Positions 8,190 to 16,535 of a DNA stretch of 48,806 nucleotides are shown here, piece after piece; positions within the stretch are counted from its first letter, which is position 1, and each line of letters starts with the position of its first letter. The DNA lies in contig NZ_FOTS01000039.1 in NCBI RefSeq assembly GCF_900114615.1, positions 1 through 48,806 of the forward strand. The letters are read 5' to 3'. The stretch is from Pelosinus propionicus DSM 13327 (lineage in GTDB: Bacteria > Bacillota > Negativicutes > DSM-13327). Both the position numbers and the translations under genes were made by a program. Below the pieces are notes generated by a model. It saw only the letters and a program-made list of their open reading frames with translations. It had not been told where the DNA came from and did no database searches.

Positions 8190-9443
8190 ATGGGTTATAC
8201 GCTAGCTGAAAAAATAATCATGAGAAATACAAAAAGAAGTTCCGTTACAGCCGGGGAATTGCTCAATGTGAATGTGGATAAGGTCATGGTTCATGATATC
8301 TTTGCTCCCTTTGTTGTTGAAAAATTTAGAGAGATGGGTTTTGAAAAAGTTTGGAATCCGGATAAAATCGTATTTGTCTATGATCATTTGGTTCCCACTA
8401 GTTTTATTGAAGATTTTCGCCATCATAAAATAGCAGATGCCTTTGCTGCGGAGCAGCATATCAAGGCGGTTCATCGTGCAGATGGGGTCTGCCATCAATT
8501 AATGCCTGAGTTACGTTATGTAGTTCCCGGTCAAGTAGTCTTTGGGACAGATTCCCATACTACAACCTATGGTGCCATTGGTTCTTTCTCAACTGGGATT
8601 GGATATACGGAGATGGCAGCGATTTTTGGTACGGGACAATTGTGGATTAAGGTTCCGCCGACTCTTAAGTTTACTATTGATGGCGAGCTGCCGAATGGTG
8701 TTTATTCTAAAGATATCATTCTTAGGATACTTGGTGATATTGGTGCTGATGGCGGTACGTATAAAGCGCTGGAATTTGGCGGTTCTACCATCAAAGGATT
8801 GAGTATATCTTCCAGAATGACTCTTTCCAATATGGCAGTAGAAGCGGGAGCCAAGGTTGGGCTGATTGAGCCTGATGAGAAGACTTTTGCTTTTAGCGGT
8901 GTAGAGGGCAGCCAATTCCAAGATCTTAAGAGTGATCCAGATGCCAATTATGAAAAAGTATTTCATTATGATGCTTCCAATTTTAAGCCTGTGGTTGCAT
9001 GTCCATCTAATGTGGATAACATCAGTGATGTAGAAGCACTGTTAGGAACAAAAATTGATCAAGGATTCATCGGTTCCTGTACCAATGGCAGGTTTGAAGA
9101 TTTAGAAGTAGCTGCCAAGATCCTAAAGGGGCGAAAGATAGCTCCTTTTACGAAATTAATTGTTACACCTGCAAGCCGGAGTATTTATGCAGAAGCTGCA
9201 AAGGCAGGTATTATTGGAATTTTAGTGGAAGCCGGAGCGATTATGAATCCGCCAGCTTGTGGCTTATGCTGCGGCAGGAGCGGTGGGATCGTATCGGATG
9301 GTGAGCGGGTAATCGCCACGAATAATCGTAATTTCTTAGGACGAATGGGCAGTCCGAAGTCGGAAATTTTTCTCGCCTCTCCAGCAACCGTTGCTGCAGC
9401 GGCTTTAGAAGGCAAGATCGTTGATCCAAGAAAGTATTTATAA
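8190..9443 (+). CDS. Aconitase-family dehydratase large subunit B (LeuC/DmdA-like)
   Basis: 417 aa. Cluster ligands are Cys297 (IGSCTNGR), Cys357 and Cys360 (PPACGLCCGRSGG). GADGVCHQLM-like and FGTDSHTTTYGAIGSF blocks are typical of the isopropylmalate/homoaconitate/dimethylmaleate group. The frame could open at TTG 8169, but GGAAAGGAAG lies 6-8 bases before ATG 8190, which is chosen. This is the last gene of the four-subunit operon and is followed by a strong terminator. The reaction is reversible hydration of a substituted malate or maleate; the exact substrate is unresolved. Confidence 0.87.
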   Translation: MGYTLAEKIIMRNTKRSSVTAGELLNVNVDKVMVHDIFAPFVVEKFREMGFEKVWNPDKIVFVYDHLVPTSFIEDFRHHKIADAFAAEQHIKAVHRADGVCHQLMPELRYVVPGQVVFGTDSHTTTYGAIGSFSTGIGYTEMAAIFGTGQLWIKVPPTLKFTIDGELPNGVYSKDIILRILGDIGADGGTYKALEFGGSTIKGLSISSRMTLSNMAVEAGAKVGLIEPDEKTFAFSGVEGSQFQDLKSDPDANYEKVFHYDASNFKPVVACPSNVDNISDVEALLGTKIDQGFIGSCTNGRFEDLEVAAKILKGRKIAPFTKLIVTPASRSIYAEAAKAGIIGILVEAGAIMNPPACGLCCGRSGGIVSDGERVIATNNRNFLGRMGSPKSEIFLASPATVAAAALEGKIVDPRKYL

Positions 9444-9450
9444 TGTATAA

Positions 9451-9488
9451 AAGCACTAGCAGCGAAAATCGCAGCTAGTGCTTTTTTT
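9451..9488 (+). terminator. Terminator of the dehydratase operon
   Basis: Near-perfect stem AAGCACTAGC.GCGA/TCGC.GCTAGTGCTT with a run of T after it. Confidence 0.85.
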
Positions 9489-9505
9489 GTAAAGATAATT
9501 TCCAG

Positions 9506-9548
9506 ATGTGGCAACTTTCTTTCCGGATTGGAAGTAAATTTGCCACAT
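9506..9548. promoter_or_regulatory. Large dyad, probable upstream activator site for sigma-54 activator
   Basis: Two 19-base arms with 16 matches around a GGATT centre; the outer 9 bases are perfect (ATGTGGCAA at 9506-9514, TTGCCACAT at 9540-9548). No T run follows, so it is not a terminator. Its centre is about 120 bases upstream of the start expected from the sigma-54 promoter at 9620-9634, the usual place for an enhancer-type site. Confidence 0.55.
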
Positions 9549-9619
9549 TGTTATAGCTGCTGAAGAGAGAGTGCACAGGTAAGAGTGGTATTTGTGTAGA
9601 TACGGGTTGCGATTTCTTG

Positions 9620-9634
9620 TGGCATAAAAATTGC
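9620..9634 (+). promoter_or_regulatory. Sigma-54 (RpoN) -24/-12 promoter of methionine gamma-lyase
   Basis: TGGCATAAAAATTGC fits the -24/-12 consensus, with GG (9621-9622) and GC (9633-9634) exactly 10 bases apart. A sigma-54 activator gene lies immediately downstream of the regulated gene. Confidence 0.75.
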
Positions 9635-9682
9635 AATTTAAGTTTGCAGTAATGAGACAAAAGAATGATGGGAGGTTATCTT

Positions 9683-10903
9683 ATGAAAGGACATTACAAT
9701 CTAGGGTATGATACAACAATCATTCATGCGGGCCAAGCTCCAGATCCCGCTACCGGTGCACTTGCCACTCCAATTCATCAAACATCTACATTTGTATTTG
9801 AGAATGCTGAACAAGGAGCAGCACGATTTGCCTTAGAAGAAGAAGGTTATATATACACGCGTCTGGGAAATCCTACGCAGCATGCGCTTGAAGAAAAAAT
9901 GGCGGCCCTTGAAAATGCAGAGGCAGCTTTGGCAGTTGCTTCTGGAATGACGGCAATCGCGGCCGCCTTTTGGACACTTTGCGGCAATGGTGATCATATT
10001 GTAGCATCGGATACGTTATACGGGTGTACGCACGCTCTTTTATCTCACAGCATGCCTAAATTTGGTATTGATGTCACTTTTGTTGATGCTTCTAATTTAG
10101 AAACTATTCGTAAAGCGATACGACCAAATACGAAAGTAGTATATATTGAGACTCCTGCGAATCCAACGCTTACGATTCTTGACATTGCGGCAACTGCGGA
10201 TTTAGCTCATGAGTACAATGCCAAGCTTATGGTAGATAATACATTTATGTCCCCTTATTGCCAGCGTCCGTTAGAATTAGGTGCAGATGTTGTAGTGCAT
10301 AGTGCTACGAAATATATTAATGGACATGGTGATGTGATTGCGGGTATTGTCTTAGGGAAAAAAGAATTCATCAATGAGGTACGATTTGTTGGCGTAAAAG
10401 ATGTTACCGGTGGATGTATCAGCCCTTTTAATGCTTGGCTGACGCTGCGCGGTTTAAAAACTCTTGGTGTTCGTATGGAAAGACATTGCAAAAATGCTTT
10501 GCAGGTTGCGATGTTTCTTGAGAAACACCCAAATGTGGAGAAGGTATATTATCCTGGTTTGCCGGGACACACAGGGCATCAGCTAGCCAAAACGCAGATG
10601 TCGGGTTTTGGCGGTATGTTAAGCTTTGAAATCAAAGGGGGCATTGAAACCGGACGTAAGGTCATGAATAGTGTTAAACTTTGCTTGCTGGCAGTTAGCC
10701 TTGGTGATACGGAAACGTTAATTCAACATCCAGCCTCGATGACCCATTCACCGATACCTCGTGAAGAGCGCCTAAAGGCAGGGATTAGTGATGGATTGAT
10801 CCGCTTATCTGTAGGGCTGGAGGATCCTAATGATATCATTGCTGACCTAGATCAAGCGATAAAAAAAGGGAGTATGCATACTTCAGATCCCAATGAAGGC
10901 TGA
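9683..10903 (+). CDS. megL: Methionine gamma-lyase (PLP-dependent)
   Basis: 406 aa Cys/Met-metabolism PLP enzyme that splits L-methionine to methanethiol, 2-oxobutyrate and ammonia. The hallmark Tyr113-Gly-Cys115 ([10 protein letters not shown]) corresponds to the YGC of Pseudomonas methionine gamma-lyase. The Schiff-base lysine is Lys210 ([12 protein letters not shown]), and the phosphate-binding YTRLGNPT is present. An upstream ATG exists at 9665, but the ribosome site GGGAGG (9670-9675) selects ATG 9683. Expression appears sigma-54 dependent. Cystathionine or O-acetylhomoserine activity is less likely because of the active-site cysteine. Confidence 0.88.
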   Translation: MKGHYNLGYDTTIIHAGQAPDPATGALATPIHQTSTFVFENAEQGAARFALEEEGYIYTRLGNPTQHALEEKMAALENAEAALAVASGMTAIAAAFWTLCGNGDHIVASDTLYGCTHALLSHSMPKFGIDVTFVDASNLETIRKAIRPNTKVVYIETPANPTLTILDIAATADLAHEYNAKLMVDNTFMSPYCQRPLELGADVVVHSATKYINGHGDVIAGIVLGKKEFINEVRFVGVKDVTGGCISPFNAWLTLRGLKTLGVRMERHCKNALQVAMFLEKHPNVEKVYYPGLPGHTGHQLAKTQMSGFGGMLSFEIKGGIETGRKVMNSVKLCLLAVSLGDTETLIQHPASMTHSPIPREERLKAGISDGLIRLSVGLEDPNDIIADLDQAIKKGSMHTSDPNEG

Positions 10904-10955
10904 CCTTATAATGGGATCAGGACTTCAAGGCAGCTGCATAATTGGTATGTTGCTG

Positions 10956-12548
10956 TTATTTTGATGTGTCTGGTGAATGGCTGCCAAGTAAGTGCTCCAG
11001 TCCATAACGACGAATTCTAGTTAAAACCGTTGTATGGGAAAGGCCAATTGCACGGGCTGCGCCTCTTGCGCTTCCACATTTTTTTAACGCTTTTTCTAAG
11101 ATCATTCTTTCAGTATGATTTATCACTTGCTTCAAATTTTTATTATTTACATTTGTTTGAATTTCAATAACCTGTGAGTCATTCTGTATTAGAAGATCAG
11201 AAATGTCAATTTCTTTACCTAAAGTTAGGTGTATGGACCGAAGAACTATATTTTGTAATTCTCGTACATTGCCAGGCCATTCATAATGCATTAAATATTC
11301 AATTGCAGCAGGTGAAAATTCAAGCTGCCTGTTTAGTTCTGAACAATGTTTAACGTGAAAGTGCCGTAAAAGTATGGGAATATCCTCAGGCCGCTGTCTT
11401 AGAGGAGGAATTTGAAGGGGAATCACATTAATGCGGTAATATAAGTCTTGGCGAAATTGTTTGCTTACGATCATTTCTTCTAAATTTCTATTAGTAGCTG
11501 CTAGAATTCGTACATCAATGGGGATCTCTTGCGTGCTCCCTACACGGCGGATCACTCCTTCTTGGAGAACTCTTAATAATTTGCCTTGTAAGACAAGTGG
11601 CAGCTCACTGATTTCATCAAAAAAGATGGTTCCGCCATGAGCGATTTCAAAGAGTCCGCTCTTACCGCCTTTTCTGGCACCGCTAAAGGAGCCATCTTCA
11701 TAACCAAATAATTCACTTTCTAATAAGGTTTCGGGAAGAGCAGCGCAATTGATTGGCACAAAGGACTTAAGACACCGACTGCTGGCATGGTGAATGGCTT
11801 GGGCAAACATTTCCTTACCTGTCCCGCTTTCACCCCTGATTAGAATACTGCAGTTGTTTATTGCCAGCCGTTGTGCAGTAGTAATTAGCTGTCCCATCGA
11901 TGAGCTGACATAAATGATATCGTCAAACTTAAATTTTTGGTTTTTCATAATGGAATTAACAAGTTGTTTGGCGGAGTTCATACTTTTTAGCGTAGCTACC
12001 GATCCGATATTTTGATTATTTTCATCTTGTATAGGACGACCGGAGCATAAATAATGGAGAGTACCTCGAGAAGTATCAATTAGCATTTGCTGATGATCAA
12101 AAGATTTTCCTGAAAGAAGTCCGCTAAAATGTGTATTTGTTCCGATGATTTGGGTAATATTTTTTCCTACAGATGACCATTTGTCGATTCGCAGAAGTTG
12201 TGCAGCAGTGGAGTTGATATAACGAATTGTCCCTTCTGAATCCAAACCGATAATCCCGTCATTTGCAAATTCTAATACCGCCTGCAATTCTTTCTCTCGC
12301 TGTTCATAGGGCTGTAAAGCAATATTCGTGATATCATGGATATCATTATGATTCAGCAATTCTTTTTTTAGTGCTTCAGCAATTTTACTATTTAAATGGG
12401 CACCATCTAAATGAAACTTAATAAAAATTTGTCCGGCAGATACCTCCATAGACTTTATGCTTACTCCCTCTTGAGAAAAAACTTGGGCTACTTCTTGAAT
12501 CATTCCAATACGGTCGCCTGTTTTTAACATCCAGCGAATCGCAGTCAT
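10956..12548 (-). CDS. Sigma-54-dependent activator with ACT and PAS domains
   Basis: 530 aa enhancer-binding protein. An ACT-like amino-acid-binding domain (about 1-80) is followed by a PAS domain (85-190), AAA+ ATPase (205-440) and a C-terminal Fis/HTH_8 domain (490-525, SARGAARAIGLSHTTVLTRIRR). Walker A is GESGTGKE (239-246) and Walker B GGTIFFDE. The sigma-54 contact loop, normally GAFTGA, reads GSFSGA (286-291). It is convergent with methionine gamma-lyase, whose promoter is sigma-54 type, so it probably activates that gene in response to an amino acid. The frame opens at GTG 12557, but AGGAT is spaced correctly for ATG 12548. Confidence 0.9.
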   Translation of the reverse strand: MTAIRWMLKTGDRIGMIQEVAQVFSQEGVSIKSMEVSAGQIFIKFHLDGAHLNSKIAEALKKELLNHNDIHDITNIALQPYEQREKELQAVLEFANDGIIGLDSEGTIRYINSTAAQLLRIDKWSSVGKNITQIIGTNTHFSGLLSGKSFDHQQMLIDTSRGTLHYLCSGRPIQDENNQNIGSVATLKSMNSAKQLVNSIMKNQKFKFDDIIYVSSSMGQLITTAQRLAINNCSILIRGESGTGKEMFAQAIHHASSRCLKSFVPINCAALPETLLESELFGYEDGSFSGARKGGKSGLFEIAHGGTIFFDEISELPLVLQGKLLRVLQEGVIRRVGSTQEIPIDVRILAATNRNLEEMIVSKQFRQDLYYRINVIPLQIPPLRQRPEDIPILLRHFHVKHCSELNRQLEFSPAAIEYLMHYEWPGNVRELQNIVLRSIHLTLGKEIDISDLLIQNDSQVIEIQTNVNNKNLKQVINHTERMILEKALKKCGSARGAARAIGLSHTTVLTRIRRYGLEHLLGSHSPDTSK

Positions 12549-12632
12549 CAGAACCACATCCTACAATTTGTAATCAAATTTTTGCTGTACATTCTATAGC
12601 TTTTTATTCGAGGATCGAGAGGTAAATCCTGC

Positions 12633-12662
12633 CAAAAAACCACCCGTTCTAAACGGGTGGTT
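12633..12662 (-). terminator. Terminator of tcdA
   Basis: Eleven-bp stem AACCACCCGTT/AACGGGTGGTT; the T run lies on the minus-strand 3' side (A run at 12634-12639). It separates tcdA from the sigma-54 activator. Confidence 0.8.
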
Positions 12663-12684
12663 CTTACTATTTTTAGTTTTTATA

Positions 12685-13446
12685 TTATTTTTTACTAAAC
12701 GCAATGTCCTTTACGACTTCGCCGGCAATGATTAATCCGGCGACAGATGGCACAAAAGAGATGCTGCCGGGAATTTGGCGGCGAATGGTGCATTTTCGAG
12801 TAGTGCCGGAGGGGCAGATGCACCCTGTTGCACAATTAGAACCTTCTGTTTCGATTGGGGTTACGGGCAACTCTTTGGAGTACACTACCTTCAAGGAGCT
12901 TACGCCGCGTTTTTTTAGTTCTTTGCGCATGACTTTTGCTAAAGGACATACGGATGTCTTATAAATATCTGCTACTTCGAATTTTGTAGGATCAAGCTTG
13001 TTGCCTGCTCCCATGCAGCTAATAATAGGAATGTTTTTAGCTTTGGCTTTTTCGATCAAATCAATTTTCCCTGTTACGGTGTCAATGGCATCTACAATAT
13101 AATCGTAGTCGTCAAAGATTAATTCATCAGCAGTGTCTGGCATGTAAAATGTTTGAAAGATCGTAACCTCTGCATCTGGATTAATTTCTAAAATACGCTC
13201 TTTCATGACTTCGACTTTTGCTTTACCTACAGTTTTTCTAGTAGCAAGTAGTTGACGATTAATATTTGTAAGACATACACAGTCATCATCAATCAATACC
13301 AGCTTGCCTACACCAGCGCGAACCAGACCTTCCACGGTATAGGAGCCTACACCACCAATACCGAAAACAGCTACTTTACTTTGTTTCAATTTTTCTAAGG
13401 CTTCTACTCCGATTAATAATTCGGTTCTAGAGAACTGATGTAGCAT
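12685..13446 (-). CDS. tcdA: tRNA threonylcarbamoyladenosine dehydratase
   Basis: 253 aa E1-like enzyme that cyclises t6A37 of tRNA to ct6A in an ATP-dependent reaction. It has the nucleotide-binding GIGGVGSYTVEGLVRAGVG near the N-terminus, the adenylation-site block VLIDDD...NINRQ, and the Cys-containing C-terminal region (GSNCATGCICPSG) of the YgdL/CsdL type. Length matches the family. GGGTG precedes the ATG. It is transcribed alone and divergent from the cyclase-family gene. Confidence 0.92.
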   Translation of the reverse strand: MLHQFSRTELLIGVEALEKLKQSKVAVFGIGGVGSYTVEGLVRAGVGKLVLIDDDCVCLTNINRQLLATRKTVGKAKVEVMKERILEINPDAEVTIFQTFYMPDTADELIFDDYDYIVDAIDTVTGKIDLIEKAKAKNIPIISCMGAGNKLDPTKFEVADIYKTSVCPLAKVMRKELKKRGVSSLKVVYSKELPVTPIETEGSNCATGCICPSGTTRKCTIRRQIPGSISFVPSVAGLIIAGEVVKDIAFSKK

Positions 13447-13754
13447 ATTGTCACCCTTTTTTCATATCAATATTTAACCAACTAGGCTGATTTCTTGATT
13501 TAGCCACGATTTGACTCAAACCAAATCTTATCAAAAATACGTATAAAATTCAACTAAATATAGTTTGCTTTTATTAAAATACAAAAATCTCTGAAGAAAA
13601 AGCTTCTTTACTGCATGCCGACAAGGAAATGTTAGTGTTTGTGTGGAATATACACAATAATTCAAATGTCTCTTCATCCTTATTTTGGATGGAGGAGTTT
13701 ATGACAAATTGAATGTTTTTCATTTGTCGCTGCAAAATCAGGAGGTAAAAAGTA
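13447..13754. other. Intergenic region with tandem upstream mini-ORFs
   Basis: No full gene or recognised RNA is seen in the first 240 bases. At the right end GGAGG (13691-13695) precedes ATG-ACA-AAT-TGA (13701-13712). A second mini-ORF, MFFICRCKIRR (13713-13748), then has a stop codon overlapping the ribosome site of the cyclase-family gene. A short hairpin GACAAAT/ATTTGTC overlaps the two mini-ORFs. Confidence 0.4.
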
Positions 13755-14306
13755 ATGTTGATTGACTTGACACTTAAGATGAGTAAATCTGATTTTATCA
13801 CAGATGATCCATCAAGAAAATTAGGGCATTTTGGTACGCATTGTGATGTTATGAATAAGGAATTTCTGTTAGAAAATATTAAACGAGCCGGTAAAATTAT
13901 TGATATTAGCAATATAAAAGACAGAGAAGTCAATATTACGGATATCAATATTGAAATTGAAAAAAATGATTTTGTAATATTTAAAACAGATCATCTGAAG
14001 ATAAATGGATATGGAGCAAAAGAATATCAAATAAAAAGTGCAGAATTATCCGATTCAGTTATTGATTTTTTAATTGAAAAAAAAGTAAGCTTGATTGGGG
14101 TGGATGCTCCAGGATTGCAGAAAGCTTCCAAACATGGGGAAGTAGATCAGCATTGTGCAGATCATAATATTTTCGTGATTGAGAATTTGTGCAATATTGA
14201 TACTCTTTATGAAAAGGTAAAGAACAATAGCTTTACGGTCTATTGTTTTCCTTTAAATCTTTTGGATTCCACAGGTTTATCCTGCAGAGTTATCGCTGAA
14301 TTTTAG
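13755..14306 (+). CDS. Cyclase / kynurenine formamidase-like metal hydrolase
   Basis: 183 aa, cyclase family (PF04199 type). The metal-binding HFGTHCDVM (about residues 25-33) corresponds to the HxGTHxDxP motif, and a GVDAPG block lies around residue 115. It is somewhat shorter than typical kynurenine formamidases (about 205 aa). AGGAGG precedes ATG 13755. It may hydrolyse an N-formyl or cyclic amide; no kynurenine gene is nearby, so the substrate is open. A terminator follows. Confidence 0.75.
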   Translation: MLIDLTLKMSKSDFITDDPSRKLGHFGTHCDVMNKEFLLENIKRAGKIIDISNIKDREVNITDINIEIEKNDFVIFKTDHLKINGYGAKEYQIKSAELSDSVIDFLIEKKVSLIGVDAPGLQKASKHGEVDQHCADHNIFVIENLCNIDTLYEKVKNNSFTVYCFPLNLLDSTGLSCRVIAEF

Positions 14307-14338
14307 CTGGACAACGAGAAATAGAAATAATAAATGCA

Positions 14339-14385
14339 AATACAAACTTCTACAAGGTGACATCTTGCAGGAGTTTGTATTTTTA
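14339..14385 (+). terminator. Terminator after cyclase-family gene
   Basis: Outer 11-bp stem AAATACAAACT/AGTTTGTATTT with further internal pairing, then T-rich sequence. Confidence 0.75.
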
Positions 14386-14450
14386 TAGTAAATAGAAGAA
14401 TATAGGAAGCCTTGAAAAAATAGGAAGTTGAAATTGTAAAGGAGCTATTT

Positions 14451-15647
14451 ATGAAAAATACGCAAGACCTTCAGACTGGACAATTTAGTAATACTCCTAT
14501 TGTTATCTTATTAGTTCTTATGTATGTAATCGTGGCTATGAGTGATAATTTCAAAGGCATTTTTGTACCTTTTTTTAAAGATGATTTTGGTATTAATAAT
14601 ACGCAGGTTGGTTATGTCCTGACAGCAGGTTTTTTAGCCTATGCCGTATTTCAGTATGTCGGTGGTATTTTTATCGAGAAGATAGGTTATAAGAAAGTCA
14701 TAGCCACTGGCTTCATGATAGGGATGGCCTCTTTGGCTCTTTTAATTACTTGCAAAACCTATATCATATTAATCGTTGGATTATTTGGATTAAATGTTGG
14801 CATGGCTATGTTTAATGTGGGGGTCAACACATTAGGACCGGTATTGACGGTTGCTTCCACTGCCGTTCTCATGAATTTTGTAAATTTTTCTTATGGGGCC
14901 AGCAATACAGCAATACAAAAAATAGTAGGAACTCTGCTAAACAAAGGAATACCATGGACTCAATTTTACATTTTCATGCTGCTGTGCTGCGGGGCTTTGC
15001 TGGTCTATTTACTGCTCATTAAAATACCCTATGTACCTGCCAGTGAAAAAGTGAAGTATAATAAAAAAGATCTGTTTAAAAATAAAGTTATGTATTTGTA
15101 CATTGCTGCTTTAGGTTTTTACTTGGCATCAGAGTATGGCATTGGCAACTGGTTTGTAAATTACATGGGAGAAGAATTTAACCTAGATGCAGATAAAAGG
15201 GCATTCTATGCTGCATTGTTCTTTGGTCTTGAAACAGTGGGCAGGTTATTTGGAGGATTTATCGTAGATCGGTTAGGATCTTTTAAAAGCATGCTGCTGT
15301 TTGGCTGTGCGGCATCTTTGTTATCTGCAGTTGGGATTTGGTTGGGAGAGGCAGGATTACTTATCTTTTCGATAGCAGGTTTATTTTATTCTATTATTTA
15401 CCCCACGATCATCACGACTGCCCATGGAGTGTTTAAGGAAGCTGCATCTTATGTTACTGGTTTGATGTTAATGTGCGGTACGTTAATCGCAATGGTTGTC
15501 AATATGCTGATGGGGATAGGGAATGATATTATAGGTGTACATTATTCTTATTATAGTATTGCTGTCTGCATAGCCATCACTACCGTCGCTGTTGCAGTGA
15601 TCAGGAGAAATGTAGATGGATTTGAAGGGAAGGAAAAGACAGGATGA
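14451..15647 (+). CDS. Major facilitator superfamily transporter
   Basis: 398 aa with about 12 hydrophobic segments, the first beginning at residue 17. The MFS loop-2/3 signature region is present (GGIFIEKIGYKK), with a matching GGFIVDRLGSFKS in the second half. An AAAGGAGC ribosome site lies 5 bases from the ATG. The stop overlaps the start of an AraC-type regulator, so the two are coupled. The family resembles sugar or fucose-type MFS permeases only loosely; substrate unknown. Confidence 0.85.
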   Translation: MKNTQDLQTGQFSNTPIVILLVLMYVIVAMSDNFKGIFVPFFKDDFGINNTQVGYVLTAGFLAYAVFQYVGGIFIEKIGYKKVIATGFMIGMASLALLITCKTYIILIVGLFGLNVGMAMFNVGVNTLGPVLTVASTAVLMNFVNFSYGASNTAIQKIVGTLLNKGIPWTQFYIFMLLCCGALLVYLLLIKIPYVPASEKVKYNKKDLFKNKVMYLYIAALGFYLASEYGIGNWFVNYMGEEFNLDADKRAFYAALFFGLETVGRLFGGFIVDRLGSFKSMLLFGCAASLLSAVGIWLGEAGLLIFSIAGLFYSIIYPTIITTAHGVFKEAASYVTGLMLMCGTLIAMVVNMLMGIGNDIIGVHYSYYSIAVCIAITTVAVAVIRRNVDGFEGKEKTG

Positions 15648-16444
15648 TGAATGGAGTACAATTTTACCGTGATGAAGAGTTGCCGTATTTTGAATTAAAG
15701 CTATGTGATACCAGCCAGCTTTCCTATAGAAAGCATGCTCATGAAGAATATTCATTAGGTATTGTAGATAAAGGTACGAGTTCATTTTGGTATGAAGGTA
15801 AGTGGGAACAGGTAAATCCGAAAACAATTGTGTTTATCCCTCCCAATTTAGTGCATTCTTGTAATCCGCAGCAGGAGGATCAATGGAAATATAAAATGCT
15901 GTTTATCAATACCGCATGGATACATCGTTTTATGGATAGTAAAGAAAAAGTTCTTTTTCGGAATCCAATTGTTGAGGCGATTTCTGATCCAGAAATCTTT
16001 AAAATGACCAGCAGCATGATGGAAAATTTAATGGAACATGCAAGTCCTTTAGAAAAAGAAGACAACATCATTGCTCTTTTTGATAAGATGGCCGTCCATG
16101 CAGATCAGGTACAAAATATAAATAGCAAACAAGGGCTTTCGAAATTAAGAGTGGTTAAAGAGTATTTACACAGTAATTTTTGTGAAAAAATCACATTAGA
16201 TGATTTAGAGCAAGTTTCAGGAATCAATAAGTTTCATTTGATTCGCCTTTTTAAGGATGCTTTTGGCATACCTCCTCATATGTATCAAACCTTATTACGA
16301 ATCAATTATGCCAAAAGGCAGCTTCGCAAGCAGCGGCAAATTACCGAGGTAGCTTTAGAAGCAGGATTTTATGATCAAAGTCATTTCCATAAAGTGTTTA
16401 AAAGCCATACAGGGATTACTCCAGAAAAGTACGAAAAAATATAA
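15644..16444 (+). CDS. AraC-family transcriptional regulator
   Basis: 266 aa. An N-terminal cupin-like sensing domain (HAHEEYSLGIVDKG, FIPPNLVHSCNP) is followed by two helix-turn-helix motifs in the C-terminal 100 residues (LDDLEQVSGINKFHLIRLFK and ITEVALEAGFYDQSHFHKVF). It overlaps the MFS stop by 4 bases, so it probably controls uptake or export by that transporter. A terminator follows within 10 bases. Confidence 0.9.
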   Translation: MMNGVQFYRDEELPYFELKLCDTSQLSYRKHAHEEYSLGIVDKGTSSFWYEGKWEQVNPKTIVFIPPNLVHSCNPQQEDQWKYKMLFINTAWIHRFMDSKEKVLFRNPIVEAISDPEIFKMTSSMMENLMEHASPLEKEDNIIALFDKMAVHADQVQNINSKQGLSKLRVVKEYLHSNFCEKITLDDLEQVSGINKFHLIRLFKDAFGIPPHMYQTLLRINYAKRQLRKQRQITEVALEAGFYDQSHFHKVFKSHTGITPEKYEKI

Positions 16445-16450
16445 GTTGAA

Positions 16451-16484
16451 TTGATAGGATCCAATTGGGTCCTATCAATTTTTT
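16451..16484 (+). terminator. Terminator after AraC regulator
   Basis: Nine-bp stem TTGATAGGA/TCCTATCAA followed by TTTTTT. Confidence 0.85.
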
Positions 16485-16535
16485 ACAAGACGCCTGCTGT
16501 TTGGTTTGTTAGAATGTGAAAAACAGGAGGGAACT

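Noticed and set aside
8589-8966. Long minus-strand ORFs inside the dehydratase large subunits
   Set aside because: Antisense shadows of conserved enzyme coding sequence.
5913-9443. Leucine biosynthesis leuCD operon
   Set aside because: Two diverged copies, order small-large-small-large, no leuA/leuB and a private LysR regulator make a standard leucine role unlikely.
10885-10922. GATCCCA/TGGGATC inverted repeat after methionine gamma-lyase as terminator
   Set aside because: Loop is long and no T run follows in either direction, so a terminator cannot be supported.
13574-13948. 124-codon minus-strand ORF overlapping the cyclase-family gene
   Set aside because: Shadow of the real gene at 13755, with no domain and no ribosome site.
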